Shown here in pieces: positions 17,875 to 29,770 of a DNA stretch of 64,000 nt (position 1 is its first letter; the number at the start of each line of letters is the position of its first letter). The translations under genes and the position numbers were made by a program. This DNA comes from Citrobacter sp. MGH106 (GTDB lineage: Bacteria; Pseudomonadota; Gammaproteobacteria; Enterobacterales; Enterobacteriaceae): contig NZ_KQ089822.1 in NCBI RefSeq assembly GCF_001037495.1, forward strand, positions 1,426,001-1,490,000, written 5' to 3'. The notes below the pieces were generated by a model. That model was not told the origin of the DNA. It ran no database searches and saw nothing but the letters and a program-made list of their open reading frames with translations.

Positions 17875-19088
17875 ATATATTACAGTTTAATGTCCGACTC
17901 GCAGAAGGAGGGGCAGCAGGGGTAGCTTTGGATCTGCACCTGCGCGCGCTGGATAAAGGGTTGTCGTCGCGTTTTGTGTATGGTTATGGCAAAGGCGGCA
18001 AGAGAAGTATCAGCCACGACAACTATCCACACGTGATTAAGCACACGCCACGTCTGACGTCGGCGGCGAATATTGCGCTGTTTCGTCTGGCTAACCGCGA
18101 CCTGTTTGGCAATCTCGATAATTTGTACCGCACAGTTACCCGTACATCTGGTCCACTGGTGCTGCATTTTCATGTGCTGCACAGCTACTGGCTGAATCTG
18201 GAAGAGGTAGTGGCGTTTTGCCAAAAGGTGAAGTTGCATAAACCCGATATCACCTTCGTCTGGACACTACATGATCACTGGAGTGTCACCGGTCGCTGTG
18301 CCTTTACCGACGGCTGTGAGGGCTGGAAAACTGACTGTCAGAAATGCCCAACGCTGACCAACTATCCCCCAGTAAAAGTCGATAAGGCGCACCAACAACT
18401 GCCCGGCAAACGACAGATGTTTCGCGCCATGCTGGCGTTAGGCTGCCAGTTCATCTCTCCCAGTCAGCATGTAGCCGATGCGTTTAACCACCTGTACGGC
18501 ACAGGACGCTGCCGCATTATTAATAACGGGATTGATATTGCAACGGAAGCCATTCTCTCTGACCTGCCACAGGCAATGGAACATCAAGGCAGACCGAAAA
18601 TTGCAGTAGTGGCTCACGACTTGCGCTATGACGGTAAAACGAACCAGCAACTGGTGCGCCAGATGGTCGCGCTGGGCGACAAGATAGAGCTACATACCTT
18701 CGGTAAGTTTTCGCCGTTTACCGGGGTGAACGTAACCAATCACGGATTTGAAACCGATAAGGGCAAGTTAATGAGTGCTCTTAATCAAATGGATGGGTTG
18801 GTATTCAGTTCCCGGGTTGATAACTATCCGTTGATTTTATGCGAAGCGCTATCTATCGGTGTGCCGGTGATCGCCACGCATAGCGAGGCAGCGCAGGAAG
18901 TGCTGGCTAAATCGGGAGGAAAAACGTTCAGCGACGCTGATGTCCTGCGACTGGTACAACTGAATAAGTCAGAAATAGCTCAGGCTGTATTCGCTACTTC
19001 GCTTGCGACGTTTAGCCAGCGTAGTCGGGCCGCATACAGCGGGCAACAGATGCTGGAGGAATATGTCTCGTTCTATCAGAATCTGTAG
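17871..19088 (+). CDS. wcaC: WcaC, colanic acid GT4 glycosyltransferase
   Basis: 405 residues. GT-B, family 4 type: N-terminal FNVRLAEGGAAGVALDLHLRAL and HDHWSVTGRCAFTDGCEGWKTDCQKCP, with cysteines typical of this subgroup. The C-terminal nucleotide-sugar site contains the E-x7-E-like stretch YPLILCEALSIGVPVIATHSEAAQEV. It acts at the cytoplasmic face on the lipid-linked colanic acid repeat. The 3' end overlaps wcaD by 26 bases. Confidence 0.95.
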   Translation: MNILQFNVRLAEGGAAGVALDLHLRALDKGLSSRFVYGYGKGGKRSISHDNYPHVIKHTPRLTSAANIALFRLANRDLFGNLDNLYRTVTRTSGPLVLHFHVLHSYWLNLEEVVAFCQKVKLHKPDITFVWTLHDHWSVTGRCAFTDGCEGWKTDCQKCPTLTNYPPVKVDKAHQQLPGKRQMFRAMLALGCQFISPSQHVADAFNHLYGTGRCRIINNGIDIATEAILSDLPQAMEHQGRPKIAVVAHDLRYDGKTNQQLVRQMVALGDKIELHTFGKFSPFTGVNVTNHGFETDKGKLMSALNQMDGLVFSSRVDNYPLILCEALSIGVPVIATHSEAAQEVLAKSGGKTFSDADVLRLVQLNKSEIAQAVFATSLATFSQRSRAAYSGQQMLEEYVSFYQNL

Positions 19089-20280
19089 CTACCTGATGTT
19101 ACCGCTGCTGTATCTGCTGGTTAATGTCAAACTTGCACAACTGGGAGAAAGTTTTCCCGTCACGATCGTCACTTTTTTACCGGTTCTGTTGTTGCTGTTT
19201 ATTGAACGCATCAATATCAAAAAGTTGCTGATTGCGCTCGGTGTCGGTGGAGGACTGACAGCATTTAACTATCTGTTCGGTCAGTCGCTGGATGCAAGCA
19301 AATATGTCACCTCCGCGATGCTTTTTGTGTATACCGTGATCATCATTGGTATGGTGTGGAGTATTCGGTTCAAAACGATTTCGCCGCATAACTATCGGAA
19401 AATTTTACGTTCCTTTTGGCTGGTAGTAGGGCTGGTGGTGGGGCTTGCTGCGATTGAAATGACACAGATTATTCTGAGCGGTAGCAGTAGCGTAATGGAA
19501 GTTATTTCGAAATATCTTATTTACAGCAATAGTTATGTTCTGAACTTTATTAAGTTTGGTGGCAAACGTACTACCGCACTCTATTTCGAACCGGCATTTT
19601 TCGCTCTGGCCTTAATCTCAATTTGGCTCAGTATCAAACAGTTTGGTATCAAAACGCCTAAGTCCGATGCTATGATTCTGTTAGGGGTAATATTATCAGG
19701 ATCGTTTTCGGGGGTGATGACATTTATCTTGTTTTATTTACTGGAGTGGGTGTTCCAGTATTTGAATAAAGATGCGATAAAAAAGAAGTTACCGTTGGCG
19801 ATTATCTCACTAAGCGTGTTTCTGATTGGAGTGGTATTTGCATTTCCATACATCTCGACGCGTCTGGGAGATTTAGGTACAGAAGGTTCGTCATCGTATT
19901 ATCGTATCGTCGGCCCATTGGTAATGGTTGGTTATTCTCTGCTGAATATTGATGGCGTAGTCAGATTCGGCTCACTTTATGAGTATGTTGCGTCATTCGG
20001 AATTTTTAACGGTGCGGATGTAGGTAAAACGATAGACAATGGTTTGTATTTGTTGATTATCTATTTTTCATGGTTTGCCGTGATATTAGCCCTCTGGTAT
20101 ATGGGGACAGTCATGAAAATGATGCTGAATGCGTTTGGCGATAATCAGAATTATCGGGTGCAGCTTTATCTTTTTACGCCACTGTCGTTGTTTTTCACCG
20201 GTTCAGTATTTAGTCCGGAATACGCTTTTTTAATTGTGTGTCCGTTTATTTTGCGCAAGGCGCTGAATATCGCGAGGTAA
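19063..20280 (+). CDS. wcaD: WcaD, probable colanic acid polymerase (Wzy-type)
   Basis: 405-residue polytopic inner-membrane protein with about 10-11 hydrophobic helices and a long loop before [29 protein letters not shown], a block conserved with E. coli WcaD. The ATG at 19063 ([11 protein letters not shown]) has GGAGGA just upstream and gives the E. coli N terminus; it lies inside the end of wcaC. It is thought to polymerise colanic acid repeats in the periplasm, because it is the only Wzy-like protein in the cluster; that role is inferred. Confidence 0.95.
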   Translation: MSRSIRICSYLMLPLLYLLVNVKLAQLGESFPVTIVTFLPVLLLLFIERINIKKLLIALGVGGGLTAFNYLFGQSLDASKYVTSAMLFVYTVIIIGMVWSIRFKTISPHNYRKILRSFWLVVGLVVGLAAIEMTQIILSGSSSVMEVISKYLIYSNSYVLNFIKFGGKRTTALYFEPAFFALALISIWLSIKQFGIKTPKSDAMILLGVILSGSFSGVMTFILFYLLEWVFQYLNKDAIKKKLPLAIISLSVFLIGVVFAFPYISTRLGDLGTEGSSSYYRIVGPLVMVGYSLLNIDGVVRFGSLYEYVASFGIFNGADVGKTIDNGLYLLIIYFSWFAVILALWYMGTVMKMMLNAFGDNQNYRVQLYLFTPLSLFFTGSVFSPEYAFLIVCPFILRKALNIAR

Positions 20281-20285
20281 TTTAC

Positions 20286-21032
20286 ATGCTGCTCAGTATT
20301 ATCACCGTCGCCTTTCGCAATTTGGAAGGGGTTATCAAAACTCACGCGTCACTGTCTCACCTGGCGCAGGCGGGAGATATCAGCTTTGAGTGGATTGTCG
20401 TTGATGGTGGCTCCACTGACGGTACGTCAGCGTATCTTGAGGATCTTAACGGAGAGCACAGGTTACGCTTTGTCAGCGAGCCGGATAACGGTATTTATGA
20501 TGCGATGAATAAAGGTATTGCGCTGGCGCGCGGGCGGTTCGCTTTGTTCCTTAACTCCGGGGATGTTCTACATGCAGATGCCGCAAAGTTTGTTCGTCAG
20601 CTGAAAGCGCAAAGTGATAACGCGATGGTTATTGGTGATGCGTTACTGGATTTCGGTGATGGTAATAAAATTAAACGCCGGGCTAAACCAGGCTGGTATA
20701 TCTATCACAGCTTACCGGCCAGCCATCAGGCGATTTTTTTTCCGGTTAGCGGATTGAATGTCTGGCGTTATGACTTGCAATATAAAATATCCTCAGATTA
20801 TGCATTGGCTGCCAAATTATATAAGTGCGGATTTTCTTTTAAAAAAATCACCGGACTGGTGTCAGAGTTCTCTATGGGCGGTGTGTCTACTACGAATAAT
20901 CTGGAATTATGCCGGGATGCAAAAAAAGTGCAGCGACAGATATTACGGATGCCAGGTTTTTGGGCTGAGCTTTCCTGGTATTTACGCCTGCGAACAACCG
21001 GTAAGACAAAAACCTTATATGGTAAAACGTAG
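20286..21032 (+). CDS. wcaE: WcaE, colanic acid family 2 glycosyltransferase
   Basis: 248 residues, identical in length to E. coli WcaE. GT-A fold: [63 protein letters not shown], then FLNSGD as the DXD equivalent. The ATG at 20286 gives the family N terminus; an upstream in-frame ATG lies inside the end of wcaD and is not used. The transferred sugar is not evident. Confidence 0.95.
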   Translation: MLLSIITVAFRNLEGVIKTHASLSHLAQAGDISFEWIVVDGGSTDGTSAYLEDLNGEHRLRFVSEPDNGIYDAMNKGIALARGRFALFLNSGDVLHADAAKFVRQLKAQSDNAMVIGDALLDFGDGNKIKRRAKPGWYIYHSLPASHQAIFFPVSGLNVWRYDLQYKISSDYALAAKLYKCGFSFKKITGLVSEFSMGGVSTTNNLELCRDAKKVQRQILRMPGFWAELSWYLRLRTTGKTKTLYGKT

Positions 21033-21041
21033 GGGCACACT

Positions 21042-21596
21042 ATGCAGAATTTAAATGGCTTCTCAGTACCGAAAGGTTTTCGCGGTGGCGGCGCCATTAA
21101 AGTGCAATTATGGTGGGCAGTACAGGCGACATTATTTCGGCTGTCACCACAGGTGATGTATCGCTGGCGCGCATTTTTATTACGAATGTTTGGCGCGAAA
21201 ATAGGAAAAAACGTAGTAATCAGACCTTCAGTAAAAATTACTTATCCGTGGAAATTAACCCTGGGAGATTATGCCTGGGTAGGTGATGACACGGTTTTAT
21301 ATACGCTGGGTAATATTACGATTGGTGCGCACGCGGTTATTTCACAGAAAAGTTATTTATGCACCGGGAGTCATGATTTCACCAGTCAATATTTTGATAT
21401 TACCGCCACGCCGATTGTTGTTGGTGAGAAATGCTGGCTGGCGACGGATGTTTTTGTTGCTCCTGGTGTGACGATTGGCGATGGCACCGTAGTGGGTGCA
21501 CGAAGCAGCGTTTTTAAATCGCTGCCGGCAAATACCGTTTGTCGGGGTAATCCCGCAGTTGTTACGCGCAAACGCGTCGAAAAAGTTACTCCCTGA
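21042..21596 (+). CDS. wcaF: WcaF, colanic acid acetyltransferase
   Basis: 184 residues (E. coli 182). Hexapeptide-repeat acyltransferase of the NodL/LacA type: IGKNVVIRPSVKITYP, WVGDDTVLYTLGNITIGAHAVISQKSYLCTGSHD with the probable catalytic His in TGSHD, and WLATDVFVAPGVTIGDGTVVGARSSV. Predicted to add an O-acetyl group to a colanic acid sugar. It lies nine bases after wcaE and before gmd. Confidence 0.96.
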   Translation: MQNLNGFSVPKGFRGGGAIKVQLWWAVQATLFRLSPQVMYRWRAFLLRMFGAKIGKNVVIRPSVKITYPWKLTLGDYAWVGDDTVLYTLGNITIGAHAVISQKSYLCTGSHDFTSQYFDITATPIVVGEKCWLATDVFVAPGVTIGDGTVVGARSSVFKSLPANTVCRGNPAVVTRKRVEKVTP

Positions 21597-21620
21597 GGGG
21601 ATCATTTAAGAGGTGAAAAC

Positions 21621-22742
21621 ATGTCAAAAGTCGCTCTCATTACTGGCGTAACCGGGCAGGATGGTTCTTATCTGGCAGAGCTTTTGCTGGAAAAAGGTTA
21701 TGAAGTGCATGGTATTAAACGCCGCGCATCATCGTTTAACACCGAACGCGTGGACCATATTTACCAGGATCCGCATTCGGGTAATCCCAAATTCCATCTG
21801 CACTATGGCGATCTGACGGATACCTCCAACCTGACCCGGATTTTACAGGAAGTTCAACCGGATGAAGTTTATAACCTGGGGGCGATGAGCCACGTAGCGG
21901 TGTCATTTGAATCACCGGAATATACCGCTGACGTCGATGCGATTGGCACGCTGCGCCTGCTGGAGGCGATCCGCTTCCTCGGTCTCGAAAAGAAAACCCG
22001 TTTTTATCAGGCATCCACCTCTGAATTGTATGGCCTGGTACAGGAAATTCCGCAGAAAGAGACCACGCCGTTTTATCCACGATCGCCGTATGCAGTTGCC
22101 AAACTGTATGCCTACTGGATCACCGTCAACTACCGTGAATCCTACGGCATGTTCGCCTGTAACGGCATTCTGTTTAACCACGAATCCCCGCGCCGGGGGG
22201 AAACCTTTGTCACGCGGAAAATTACCCGCGCGATTGCCAATATCGCCCAGGGGCTGGAGTCGTGTCTGTATCTCGGCAATATGGATTCCCTGCGCGACTG
22301 GGGACATGCCAAAGATTACGTCAGGATGCAGTGGATGATGCTGCAACAGGAAACACCAGAAGATTTTGTTATTGCCACTGGTGTGCAGTATTCCGTACGT
22401 CAGTTTGTGGAAATGGCGGCGGCACAGTTGGGCATTAAGTTGCGCTTTGAAGGTCAGGGCGTGAACGAAAAAGGGATTGTCGTTTCCGTGACCGGCCATG
22501 ATGCTCCAGGTGTTAAACCGGGCGATGTGATGATTGCTGTCGATCCGCGTTATTTCCGTCCGGCTGAGGTAGAAACTCTGCTGGGCGATCCGGCCAGGGC
22601 TCACGAAAAACTGGGCTGGAAACCGGAAATTACGCTGCGCCAGATGGTCTCTGAAATGGTTGCCAACGATCTGGAGGCGGCGAAGCGACATTCTCTGCTG
22701 AAATCCCATGGGTATGAGGTCGCCATCGCGCTGGAGTACTGA
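21621..22742 (+). CDS. gmd: GDP-mannose 4,6-dehydratase
   Basis: 373 residues. Short-chain dehydrogenase of the GDP-L-fucose pathway, converting GDP-D-mannose to GDP-4-keto-6-deoxymannose. Rossmann motif [13 protein letters not shown] starts at residue 8; NADP-type [16 protein letters not shown]; catalytic QASTSELYG and [12 protein letters not shown] (Tyr-x3-Lys). AGAGGTG precedes the ATG. It is followed by fcl and gmm, so the GDP-fucose branch is contiguous. Confidence 0.98.
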   Translation: MSKVALITGVTGQDGSYLAELLLEKGYEVHGIKRRASSFNTERVDHIYQDPHSGNPKFHLHYGDLTDTSNLTRILQEVQPDEVYNLGAMSHVAVSFESPEYTADVDAIGTLRLLEAIRFLGLEKKTRFYQASTSELYGLVQEIPQKETTPFYPRSPYAVAKLYAYWITVNYRESYGMFACNGILFNHESPRRGETFVTRKITRAIANIAQGLESCLYLGNMDSLRDWGHAKDYVRMQWMMLQQETPEDFVIATGVQYSVRQFVEMAAAQLGIKLRFEGQGVNEKGIVVSVTGHDAPGVKPGDVMIAVDPRYFRPAEVETLLGDPARAHEKLGWKPEITLRQMVSEMVANDLEAAKRHSLLKSHGYEVAIALEY

Positions 22743-22744
22743 GG

Positions 22745-23710
22745 ATGATGAAACAACGTATTTTTGTGGCGGGCCATCGCGGGATGGTGGGGTCTGCCAT
22801 CGTGAGGCAACTGGCGCAGCGCGATAACGTTGAGTTGGTGCTGCGTACCCGTGATGAGCTTAATCTGCTGGACGGGAATGCGGTGCGTCACTTCTTCGCG
22901 ACCGAACGTATTGACCAGGTGTATCTGGCAGCGGCAAAAGTGGGTGGTATTGTGGCAAATAATACTTATCCTGCTGATTTTATTTATGAAAACATGATGA
23001 TTGAGAGCAATGTTATTCATGCGGCTCATCAGCATAACGTGAATAAGCTGCTCTTCCTCGGCTCATCATGCATTTACCCGAAGATGGCCAGACAGCCGAT
23101 GCACGAAAGTGAACTATTGCAGGGGGCGCTTGAACCCACTAATGAACCGTATGCGATTGCAAAAATTGCCGGGATCAAGTTGTGCGAGTCATACAACCGT
23201 CAATATGACCGCGACTATCGTTCGGTAATGCCCACCAATCTATACGGGCCGCACGACAATTTTCATCCGAGCAATTCGCATGTGATCCCGGCGTTGCTGC
23301 GCCGCTTTCATGATGCCTGTAATCAAAATGCGGCGGACGTTGTGGTGTGGGGGAGCGGGACGCCGATGCGCGAGTTCCTGCATGTGGATGATATGGCCGC
23401 GGCCAGTATTCATGTGATGGAGCTGGCTCGCGAAGTCTGGCGAGAGCACACCCAGCCGATGTTGTCGCATATCAACGTAGGTACAGGTGTTGACTGCACT
23501 ATTCGCGAACTGGCGCAGACTATCGCGAAGGTAGTGGGCTACAAAGGGCGCGTGGTGTTTGATGCCTCGAAACCGGATGGTACACCACGGAAGTTGCTCG
23601 ATGTCACGCGACTACACCAGCTTGGCTGGTATCACGAAGTGTCGCTGGAGGCCGGACTTGCCAGCACCTGGCAGTGGTTCCTTGAGAATCAGCAGCGGTA
23701 TCGGGGGTAA
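22745..23710 (+). CDS. fcl: GDP-L-fucose synthase (epimerase/reductase)
   Basis: 321 residues, also called wcaG. It performs the 3,5-epimerisation and 4-reduction to GDP-L-fucose. NADP Rossmann loop [29 protein letters not shown] with active-site Ser/Cys; [19 protein letters not shown] with the catalytic Tyr-x3-Lys near residue 136. It starts two bases after gmd stops. Confidence 0.98.
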   Translation: MMKQRIFVAGHRGMVGSAIVRQLAQRDNVELVLRTRDELNLLDGNAVRHFFATERIDQVYLAAAKVGGIVANNTYPADFIYENMMIESNVIHAAHQHNVNKLLFLGSSCIYPKMARQPMHESELLQGALEPTNEPYAIAKIAGIKLCESYNRQYDRDYRSVMPTNLYGPHDNFHPSNSHVIPALLRRFHDACNQNAADVVVWGSGTPMREFLHVDDMAAASIHVMELAREVWREHTQPMLSHINVGTGVDCTIRELAQTIAKVVGYKGRVVFDASKPDGTPRKLLDVTRLHQLGWYHEVSLEAGLASTWQWFLENQQRYRG

Positions 23711-23712
23711 TT

Positions 23713-24192
23713 ATGTTTTTACGCCATGAAGATTTTGCCACCGTCGTGCGCTCTGCCCCGTTGGTGGCTATTGATTTGATTGTGGAAAACGCGCGTGGCG
23801 AGTACCTGTTTGGTCAGCGCATCAATCGCCCGGCTCAGGGATACTGGTTTGTACCGGGGGGGCGGGTGCAAAAAGATGAGCCGCTTCACATGGCCTTCGA
23901 ACGCCTGACCGAAGCCGAACTGGGGCTGCGTTTATCGATATCCGCAGGCAAGTTTTATGGGGTCTGGCAGCACTTTTATGACGATAACTTTTCCGGTGAG
24001 GATTTCTCGACCCACTACATCGTGCTCGGTTTTCGTCTGCGGGTGCAGCAAAACGAACTGCAATTGCCTGATGCCCAGCATGAGGCGTATCGCTGGCTAA
24101 CACCTGAGGCACTGTTGGAGTGTGAGAACGTGCACGATAATAGCCTGGCGTACTTTATGCCGGAGCGTCAGCCCGGAGTGGCGGGAATATGA
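23713..24192 (+). CDS. gmm: GDP-mannose mannosyl hydrolase (Nudix)
   Basis: 159 residues, also called nudD or wcaH. It hydrolyses GDP-mannose/GDP-glucose to GDP and sugar. The atypical Nudix box is visible in [25 protein letters not shown], which lacks the canonical REUXEE glutamate pair, as known for this family. It may tune the GDP-mannose pool. It overlaps wcaI by four bases. Confidence 0.96.
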   Translation: MFLRHEDFATVVRSAPLVAIDLIVENARGEYLFGQRINRPAQGYWFVPGGRVQKDEPLHMAFERLTEAELGLRLSISAGKFYGVWQHFYDDNFSGEDFSTHYIVLGFRLRVQQNELQLPDAQHEAYRWLTPEALLECENVHDNSLAYFMPERQPGVAGI

Positions 24193-25412
24193 AGATCCTG
24201 GTGTATGGCATTAACTATTCTCCCGAGCTAACTGGCATCGGCAAGTACACCGGTGAGATGGTGGAGTGGATGGCGAGCAAAGGGCATGACGTTCGGGTGA
24301 TCACCGCGCCTCCTTATTATCCACAGTGGAAAGTAAACGGTCGCTATTCCTGCTGGCGCTACCGTCGTGAGGAGGGTGATGCCATTGTCTGGCGTTGTCC
24401 TCTGTACGTGCCTGAACAGCCATCAACGCTTAAGCGCCTGCTGCATTTAGGCAGTTTCGCTCTGAGTAGTTTTTTCCCGCTAATGGCCCAGCGTCGCTGG
24501 AAGCCGGATCGCATTATTGGTGTAGTGCCAACGCTGTTTTGTACGCCTGGCATGCGGTTACTGGCCTGGCTTTCCGGGGCGCGGACGCTGCTGCACATCC
24601 AGGACTACGAAGTTGACGCTATGTTAGGGCTCGGGATGGTCGGGAAAAGCAAAAGCAGCGCAGTGGCGAAACTGGCCAGCGCTTTTGAGCGCAGTGGTCT
24701 GCACAGTGTGGACCACGTTTCGACAATCTCTCGTTCCATGATGAACAAAGCTGAGGGAAAAGGCGTCGCGCCGCAGAAGGTTATTTTCTTTCCTAACTGG
24801 TCAGAAGTGGCGCGTTTTCGTGAGGTGTCCACAGCCGATGCTCAGGCACTACGTCAGTACCTCGGTTTGCCTGAAGATCAAAAAATCATTCTCTACTCAG
24901 GCAATGTTGGAGAAAAACAGGGGCTGGAAAGCGTGATTGATGCGGCAGTTCAACTTAGCAATCAACCATGGTTGTTTGTGATCGTCGGGCAGGGTGGTGG
25001 AAAAGCGCGGCTGGAGAAGATGGTCAGTGAACTCGGTCTGTACAACGTGAAATTTTTCCCCCTGCAGTCTTATGACGCGCTACCTGCGTTACTGAAGATG
25101 GGCGATTGCCATTTAGTCGTGCAAAAACGTGGTGCGGCGGATGCCGTTTTGCCTTCAAAACTGACCAATATACTCGCTGTTGGCGGCAATGCAGTGATCA
25201 CCGCCGAGCCTGAAACCGAACTCGGTCAGCTCTGTGAAAGCTATCCGGGGATTGCGGTTCGCGTGGAGCCGGAGTCGGTGAGTGCATTGGTCAGTGGTAT
25301 TGAACAGGCGTTGATGATGCCAAAAGTAAACACGGTGGCGCGAAATTATGCCGAATGCACGCTGGATAAAGAAAATGTGCTCACCCAATTTATTGCAGAT
25401 ATACGGGGATAA
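24189..25412 (+). CDS. wcaI: WcaI, colanic acid GT4 glycosyltransferase
   Basis: 407 residues. GT-B: N-terminal [35 protein letters not shown] and [11 protein letters not shown]-terminal [20 protein letters not shown] and a lysine/arginine-glutamate nucleotide site ([28 protein letters not shown]). WcaI of E. coli is assigned as a fucosyltransferase acting early on the lipid-linked unit; the specific role here is by homology. Confidence 0.95.
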   Translation: MKILVYGINYSPELTGIGKYTGEMVEWMASKGHDVRVITAPPYYPQWKVNGRYSCWRYRREEGDAIVWRCPLYVPEQPSTLKRLLHLGSFALSSFFPLMAQRRWKPDRIIGVVPTLFCTPGMRLLAWLSGARTLLHIQDYEVDAMLGLGMVGKSKSSAVAKLASAFERSGLHSVDHVSTISRSMMNKAEGKGVAPQKVIFFPNWSEVARFREVSTADAQALRQYLGLPEDQKIILYSGNVGEKQGLESVIDAAVQLSNQPWLFVIVGQGGGKARLEKMVSELGLYNVKFFPLQSYDALPALLKMGDCHLVVQKRGAADAVLPSKLTNILAVGGNAVITAEPETELGQLCESYPGIAVRVEPESVSALVSGIEQALMMPKVNTVARNYAECTLDKENVLTQFIADIRG

Positions 25413-25415
25413 ATC

Positions 25416-26852
25416 ATGAGTCAATCCAAACTCTTTCCGGTCGTTATGGCCGGTGGCTCTGGTAGTCGATTGTGGCCGTTGTCCCGTGTACTGTATCCAA
25501 AACAGTTCTTGTGCCTGAAAGGCGATCTCACCATGTTGCAGACCACAATTTGTCGTCTGAACGGCGTAGAGTGCGAAAGCCCGGTCGTTATCTGCAATGA
25601 ACAACACCGTTTCATCGTGGCGGAACAGTTACGACAACTTAATAAGCTGACCGAGAACATTATCCTTGAACCCGCAGGGCGCAATACAGCCCCAGCGATT
25701 GCGCTGGCTGCGCTTGCGGCAAAACGTCACACCCCGCAGAGGGATCCGCTACTGTTGGTGCTGGCAGCTGATCATGTGATTACCAACGAAGGGGCTTTTC
25801 GCGAAGCGGTTCGCAATGCCATGCCTTATGCCGATGCGGGTAAACTGGTGACGTTTGGCATCGTGCCGGATCAGGCTGAAACTGGCTACGGTTATATTCG
25901 GCGTGGCGATGTTTCCCCCACCAATACCGATGCTGTCGCTTTTGACGTTGCGCAGTTTGTTGAGAAACCCAATCTTGAAACCGCGCGGGGTTATGTGGCA
26001 AGCGGCGAATACTACTGGAACAGCGGTATGTTTTTGTTCCGTGCCGGTCGCTACCTCGAAGAACTGAGAAAGTACCGTCCCGATATTTTCGACGCCTGTG
26101 AGAATGCCATGAGCATGGCCGATCCCGATCTTGATTTCGTTCGCGTTGATGAAGAGGCCTTTCTCGCCTGCCCGGAAGAGTCGGTGGACTATGCGGTGAT
26201 GGAGCATACGGCTGACGCAGTAGTGATGCCGATGAACGCGGGCTGGAGTGATGTGGGTTCGTGGTCATCGCTGTGGGAAATCAGCGCCCATACCGCCGAA
26301 GGTAATGTGCATCACGGCGACGTGATTAGCCACAAAACTGAAAACAGCTATGTCTACGCGGAGTCAGGCCTGGTGACGACTGTTGGTGTGAAGGATCTGG
26401 TGGTGGTACAGACCAAAGATGCGGTGTTGATTGCTGATCGCAACGCGGTACAGGATGTGAAAAAGGTGGTTGAACAGATTAAAGCTGACGGACGCCATGA
26501 ACACCATATTCACCGTGAAGTGTACCGTCCGTGGGGCAAGTATGACTCTATTGATGCCGGAGAACGCTACCAGGTGAAGCGTATTACCGTTAAACCGGGT
26601 GAGGGGTTGTCTGTGCAGATGCATCATCACCGCGCCGAACATTGGGTGGTGGTGGCCGGTACGGCTAAGGTGACAGTCAATGACGACATCAAACTGCTTG
26701 GCGAAAATGAGTCGGTCTATATTCCTCTGGGGGCGACTCATTGCCTGGAGAACCCCGGAAAAATTCCGCTAGACCTGATTGAAGTGCGCTCGGGATCCTA
26801 TCTCGAAGAGGACGATGTGGTGCGCTTTGAGGACCGCTACGGACGGGTTTAA
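25416..26852 (+). CDS. manC: Mannose-1-phosphate guanylyltransferase, colanic acid copy (ManC/CpsB)
   Basis: 478-residue type II bifunctional-type enzyme: N-terminal nucleotidyltransferase ([24 protein letters not shown], residues ~9-32; [12 protein letters not shown] with the sugar-1-phosphate site) and a C-terminal cupin domain ([39 protein letters not shown]) that in relatives carries phosphomannose isomerase activity. It makes GDP-mannose for fucose and colanic acid. A second manC lies at 52565-54007 in the O-antigen operon. Confidence 0.97.
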   Translation: MSQSKLFPVVMAGGSGSRLWPLSRVLYPKQFLCLKGDLTMLQTTICRLNGVECESPVVICNEQHRFIVAEQLRQLNKLTENIILEPAGRNTAPAIALAALAAKRHTPQRDPLLLVLAADHVITNEGAFREAVRNAMPYADAGKLVTFGIVPDQAETGYGYIRRGDVSPTNTDAVAFDVAQFVEKPNLETARGYVASGEYYWNSGMFLFRAGRYLEELRKYRPDIFDACENAMSMADPDLDFVRVDEEAFLACPEESVDYAVMEHTADAVVMPMNAGWSDVGSWSSLWEISAHTAEGNVHHGDVISHKTENSYVYAESGLVTTVGVKDLVVVQTKDAVLIADRNAVQDVKKVVEQIKADGRHEHHIHREVYRPWGKYDSIDAGERYQVKRITVKPGEGLSVQMHHHRAEHWVVVAGTAKVTVNDDIKLLGENESVYIPLGATHCLENPGKIPLDLIEVRSGSYLEEDDVVRFEDRYGRV

Positions 26853-26863
26853 CGCTACAAATC

Positions 26864-26895
26864 TGTAGGCCCGGTAAGCACAGCGTTATCGGGCA
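26864..26895 (+). repeat. REP-like palindrome between manC and manB
   Basis: TGTAGGCCCGGTAAGC...GTTATCGGGCA forms a near-perfect stem (GCCCGGTAA with TTATCGGGC) resembling a Y-type REP with its leading TGTAGGC. It lies in the 112-base gap inside the operon and could affect the relative levels of the two mannose genes. Confidence 0.65.
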
Positions 26896-26964
26896 AATAA
26901 TGACAACAACCTGTTTTGGCCATATTCCGGTCAGGGCTAACTGTTGCCTGAAAAAGGGGAAATC

Positions 26965-28335
26965 ATGACGAAATTAACCTGTTTCAAAGCCTACGATATT
27001 CGCGGCAAGCTAGGCGACGAGCTGAATGAAGACATTGCATGGCGTATTGGCCGCGCCTGTGGTGAATTCCTGCAACCGAAAACGGTGGTACTGGGCGGCG
27101 ATGTGCGTCTGAGTAGCGAAGCGCTTAAGCTGGCGCTGGCGAAAGGGCTGCAGGACGCGGGGGTGGACGTACTGGATCTTGGTATGTCAGGCACTGAAGA
27201 GATTTACTTCGCGACGTTTCACCTTGGTGTTGACGGTGGTATCGAAGTCACCGCCAGCCATAACCCGATGGATTACAATGGGATGAAGCTGGTACGTGAA
27301 GGCGCGAGACCCATCAGTGGCGATACCGGCCTGCGAGACGTGCAGCGCCTGGCACAGTCTAACGATTTTCCGCCCGTCAACCCGACAACACGCGGTAGTT
27401 ACAAGACTATTAATCTGCGTGACGCTTACATTGACCATCTGCTGAGTTATATCAACGTCAACAATCTGCAACCGATAAAGCTGGTGCTTAATTCTGGTAA
27501 CGGTGCGGCAGGTCCGGTGGTGGATGCCATTGAAGCCCGGTTTAAGACGCTGGGCGTACCGGTTGAATTCATCAAAATTCACAATACCCCTGATGGCTCC
27601 TTCCCTAATGGTATTCCCAACCCACTGTTACCGGAATGTCGTGCAGATACCCGGAATGCGGTGATTGAACACGGTGCGGATATGGGGATTGCTTTTGACG
27701 GGGATTTTGACCGTTGCTTCCTGTTCGATGAGAAGGGCCAGTTTATCGAGGGTTACTACATCGTTGGCCTGCTGGCACAGGCATTTCTGGAGAAACATCC
27801 AGGGGCCAAAATTATCCATGACCCGCGTTTGTCCTGGAACACGGTGGATGTGGTGAACACTGCGGGAGGCACGCCGGTGATGTCGAAAACCGGCCACGCT
27901 TTTATCAAAGAGCGTATGCGTCATGAAGATGCGGTTTACGGCGGTGAGATGAGCGCCCATCACTATTTCCGCGATTTTGCTTACTGCGATAGTGGGATGA
28001 TCCCGTGGTTGCTGGTAGCGGAATTGCTGTGTCTGAAAAGACAGTCGCTGGGCGAACTGGTACGTGACCGGATGGCGGCGTACCCGGCGAGTGGCGAAAT
28101 TAACAGCACGCTGGCGGAGCCGGCAGTGGCTATCAATCGTGTGGAACAACATTTTTCAGGTGAGGCGCTGACGGTGGACAGAACCGATGGTATCAGCATG
28201 TCATTTGCCGACTGGCGCTTCAATTTACGTTCCTCCAACACCGAACCCGTGGTGCGCCTTAATGTGGAATCGCGCGGAGATATTCCGTTGATGGAAGCGC
28301 GAACGCGCACTCTTCTGGCGTTGCTGAATCAGTAA
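26965..28335 (+). CDS. manB: Phosphomannomutase, colanic acid copy (ManB/CpsG)
   Basis: 456 residues, the length of E. coli CpsG. Alpha-D-phosphohexomutase family: N-terminal [10 protein letters not shown], phosphoserine loop [16 protein letters not shown], metal loop [18 protein letters not shown], sugar loop [12 protein letters not shown], and C-terminal phosphate loop [14 protein letters not shown]. It converts mannose-6-P to mannose-1-P for ManC. The start [11 protein letters not shown] follows AAAAAGGGGAAATC; an upstream in-frame ATG (26944) is inside that leader. It is clearly of a different subtype from the second manB at 53991. Confidence 0.96.
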   Translation: MTKLTCFKAYDIRGKLGDELNEDIAWRIGRACGEFLQPKTVVLGGDVRLSSEALKLALAKGLQDAGVDVLDLGMSGTEEIYFATFHLGVDGGIEVTASHNPMDYNGMKLVREGARPISGDTGLRDVQRLAQSNDFPPVNPTTRGSYKTINLRDAYIDHLLSYINVNNLQPIKLVLNSGNGAAGPVVDAIEARFKTLGVPVEFIKIHNTPDGSFPNGIPNPLLPECRADTRNAVIEHGADMGIAFDGDFDRCFLFDEKGQFIEGYYIVGLLAQAFLEKHPGAKIIHDPRLSWNTVDVVNTAGGTPVMSKTGHAFIKERMRHEDAVYGGEMSAHHYFRDFAYCDSGMIPWLLVAELLCLKRQSLGELVRDRMAAYPASGEINSTLAEPAVAINRVEQHFSGEALTVDRTDGISMSFADWRFNLRSSNTEPVVRLNVESRGDIPLMEARTRTLLALLNQ

Positions 28336-28374
28336 TGCCGGTTCTTCCGGACGGGTTGACTAACAGGAACCACG

Positions 28375-29769
28375 ATGACACATCTAAAAAAGCGCGAACG
28401 AACCAAAACCAATGCGTCGTTAATCTCGATGGTGCAACGCTTTTCGGATATCACCATCATGTTTGGCGGATTGTGGATGGTCTGCGAATTGGCCGGTTTG
28501 CCTTTCCTGTACATGCACCTGCTGGTGGCGTTAATCACGTTGGTGGTTTTCCAGATGCTGGGAGGAATAACGGATTTTTACCGCTCCTGGCGCGGCGTCA
28601 AAATATCCACTGAGCTAGTGTTACTGCTGCAAAACTGGACGCTGAGTCTGATTTTTAGTGCGGGATTGATTGCCTTTAATAACGATTTTGATAACCGACT
28701 GGCCCTGTGGCTGGCGTGGTATTTGCTTTCAAGCGTCGGTCTGGTGCTGTGTCGTGCTTTTATTCGCTTCGGTGCGGGATGGTTGCGAAACCGCGGTTAT
28801 AACACTCGACGGGTAGCAGTTGCAGGCGATCTCCCCGCAGGGCAGATGCTGCTGGATAGCTTTCGCCATGAACCGTGGCTCGGTTTTGAGGTGGCTGGCG
28901 TCTATCATGACCCAGAGCCTGGACGAAACTCTCGTGACTGGGCCGGAAATCTGCAACAACTGGTGGATGACGCCAAAGCTTCACGCATTCATAACGTCTA
29001 TATCGCAATGTCGATGAACGAAGGGGCACGCGTAAAAAAACTGGTGCGCGACCTGGCTGATACCACCTGTTCGGTGATCCTTATTCCCGATGTCTTTACT
29101 TTCAATATTCTGCACTCGCGGATTGAAGAGATGAATGGTGTGCCGGTTGTCCCCTTGTATGACACGCCGCTGTCAGGCATTAACCGTCTGCTGAAACGCG
29201 CGGAAGATATCGTGCTGGCGTCGTTAATTCTGTTGCTTATTTCTCCGGTGTTATGCGCCATTGCGCTGATGGTGAAGCTGACCTCAAAAGGACCAGTCAT
29301 TTTTCGCCAGACGCGTTACGGCATAGACGGCAAACCGATCAAAGTCTGGAAATTTCGCTCCATGAAGGTAATGGAAAACGATGCGGTGGTGACTCAGGCG
29401 ACCCAGAACGATCCGCGTGTGACCCGCATAGGCAACTTCCTGCGCCGCACTTCGCTTGATGAACTGCCGCAGTTTATTAATGTGCTGACGGGGGGGATGT
29501 CTATTGTCGGTCCACGTCCGCATGCGGTGGCGCATAACGAACAGTATCGTCAGTTGATCGAAGGTTACATGCTGCGCCATAAGGTGAAACCCGGCATTAC
29601 CGGTTGGGCGCAAATCAATGGCTGGCGTGGTGAAACCGATACGCTGGAAAAAATGGAAAAACGCGTTGAGTTTGACCTTGAGTACATTCGTGAATGGAGC
29701 GTGTGGTTCGATATCAAGATTGTTTTTCTGACGGTGTTTAAAGGCTTTGTGAATAAAGCGGCGTATTAA
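28375..29769 (+). CDS. wcaJ: WcaJ, undecaprenyl-phosphate glucose-1-phosphate transferase
   Basis: 464-residue polyprenyl-phosphate hexose-1-phosphate transferase that starts the colanic acid repeat by adding Glc-1-P to undecaprenyl phosphate. Several N-terminal helices, a CoA-binding-like middle domain ([20 protein letters not shown]), a re-entrant helix ([17 protein letters not shown]), then the catalytic domain ([39 protein letters not shown]). It is paralogous to WbaP at 55504 in this window. Confidence 0.97.
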   Translation: MTHLKKRERTKTNASLISMVQRFSDITIMFGGLWMVCELAGLPFLYMHLLVALITLVVFQMLGGITDFYRSWRGVKISTELVLLLQNWTLSLIFSAGLIAFNNDFDNRLALWLAWYLLSSVGLVLCRAFIRFGAGWLRNRGYNTRRVAVAGDLPAGQMLLDSFRHEPWLGFEVAGVYHDPEPGRNSRDWAGNLQQLVDDAKASRIHNVYIAMSMNEGARVKKLVRDLADTTCSVILIPDVFTFNILHSRIEEMNGVPVVPLYDTPLSGINRLLKRAEDIVLASLILLLISPVLCAIALMVKLTSKGPVIFRQTRYGIDGKPIKVWKFRSMKVMENDAVVTQATQNDPRVTRIGNFLRRTSLDELPQFINVLTGGMSIVGPRPHAVAHNEQYRQLIEGYMLRHKVKPGITGWAQINGWRGETDTLEKMEKRVEFDLEYIREWSVWFDIKIVFLTVFKGFVNKAAY

Positions 29770-29770
29770 T

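Noticed and set aside
21912-22709. 265-codon minus-strand ORF opposite gmd
   Set aside because: It lies entirely within gmd, whose product is fully conserved; the antisense protein has no recognisable domain and no ribosome site.
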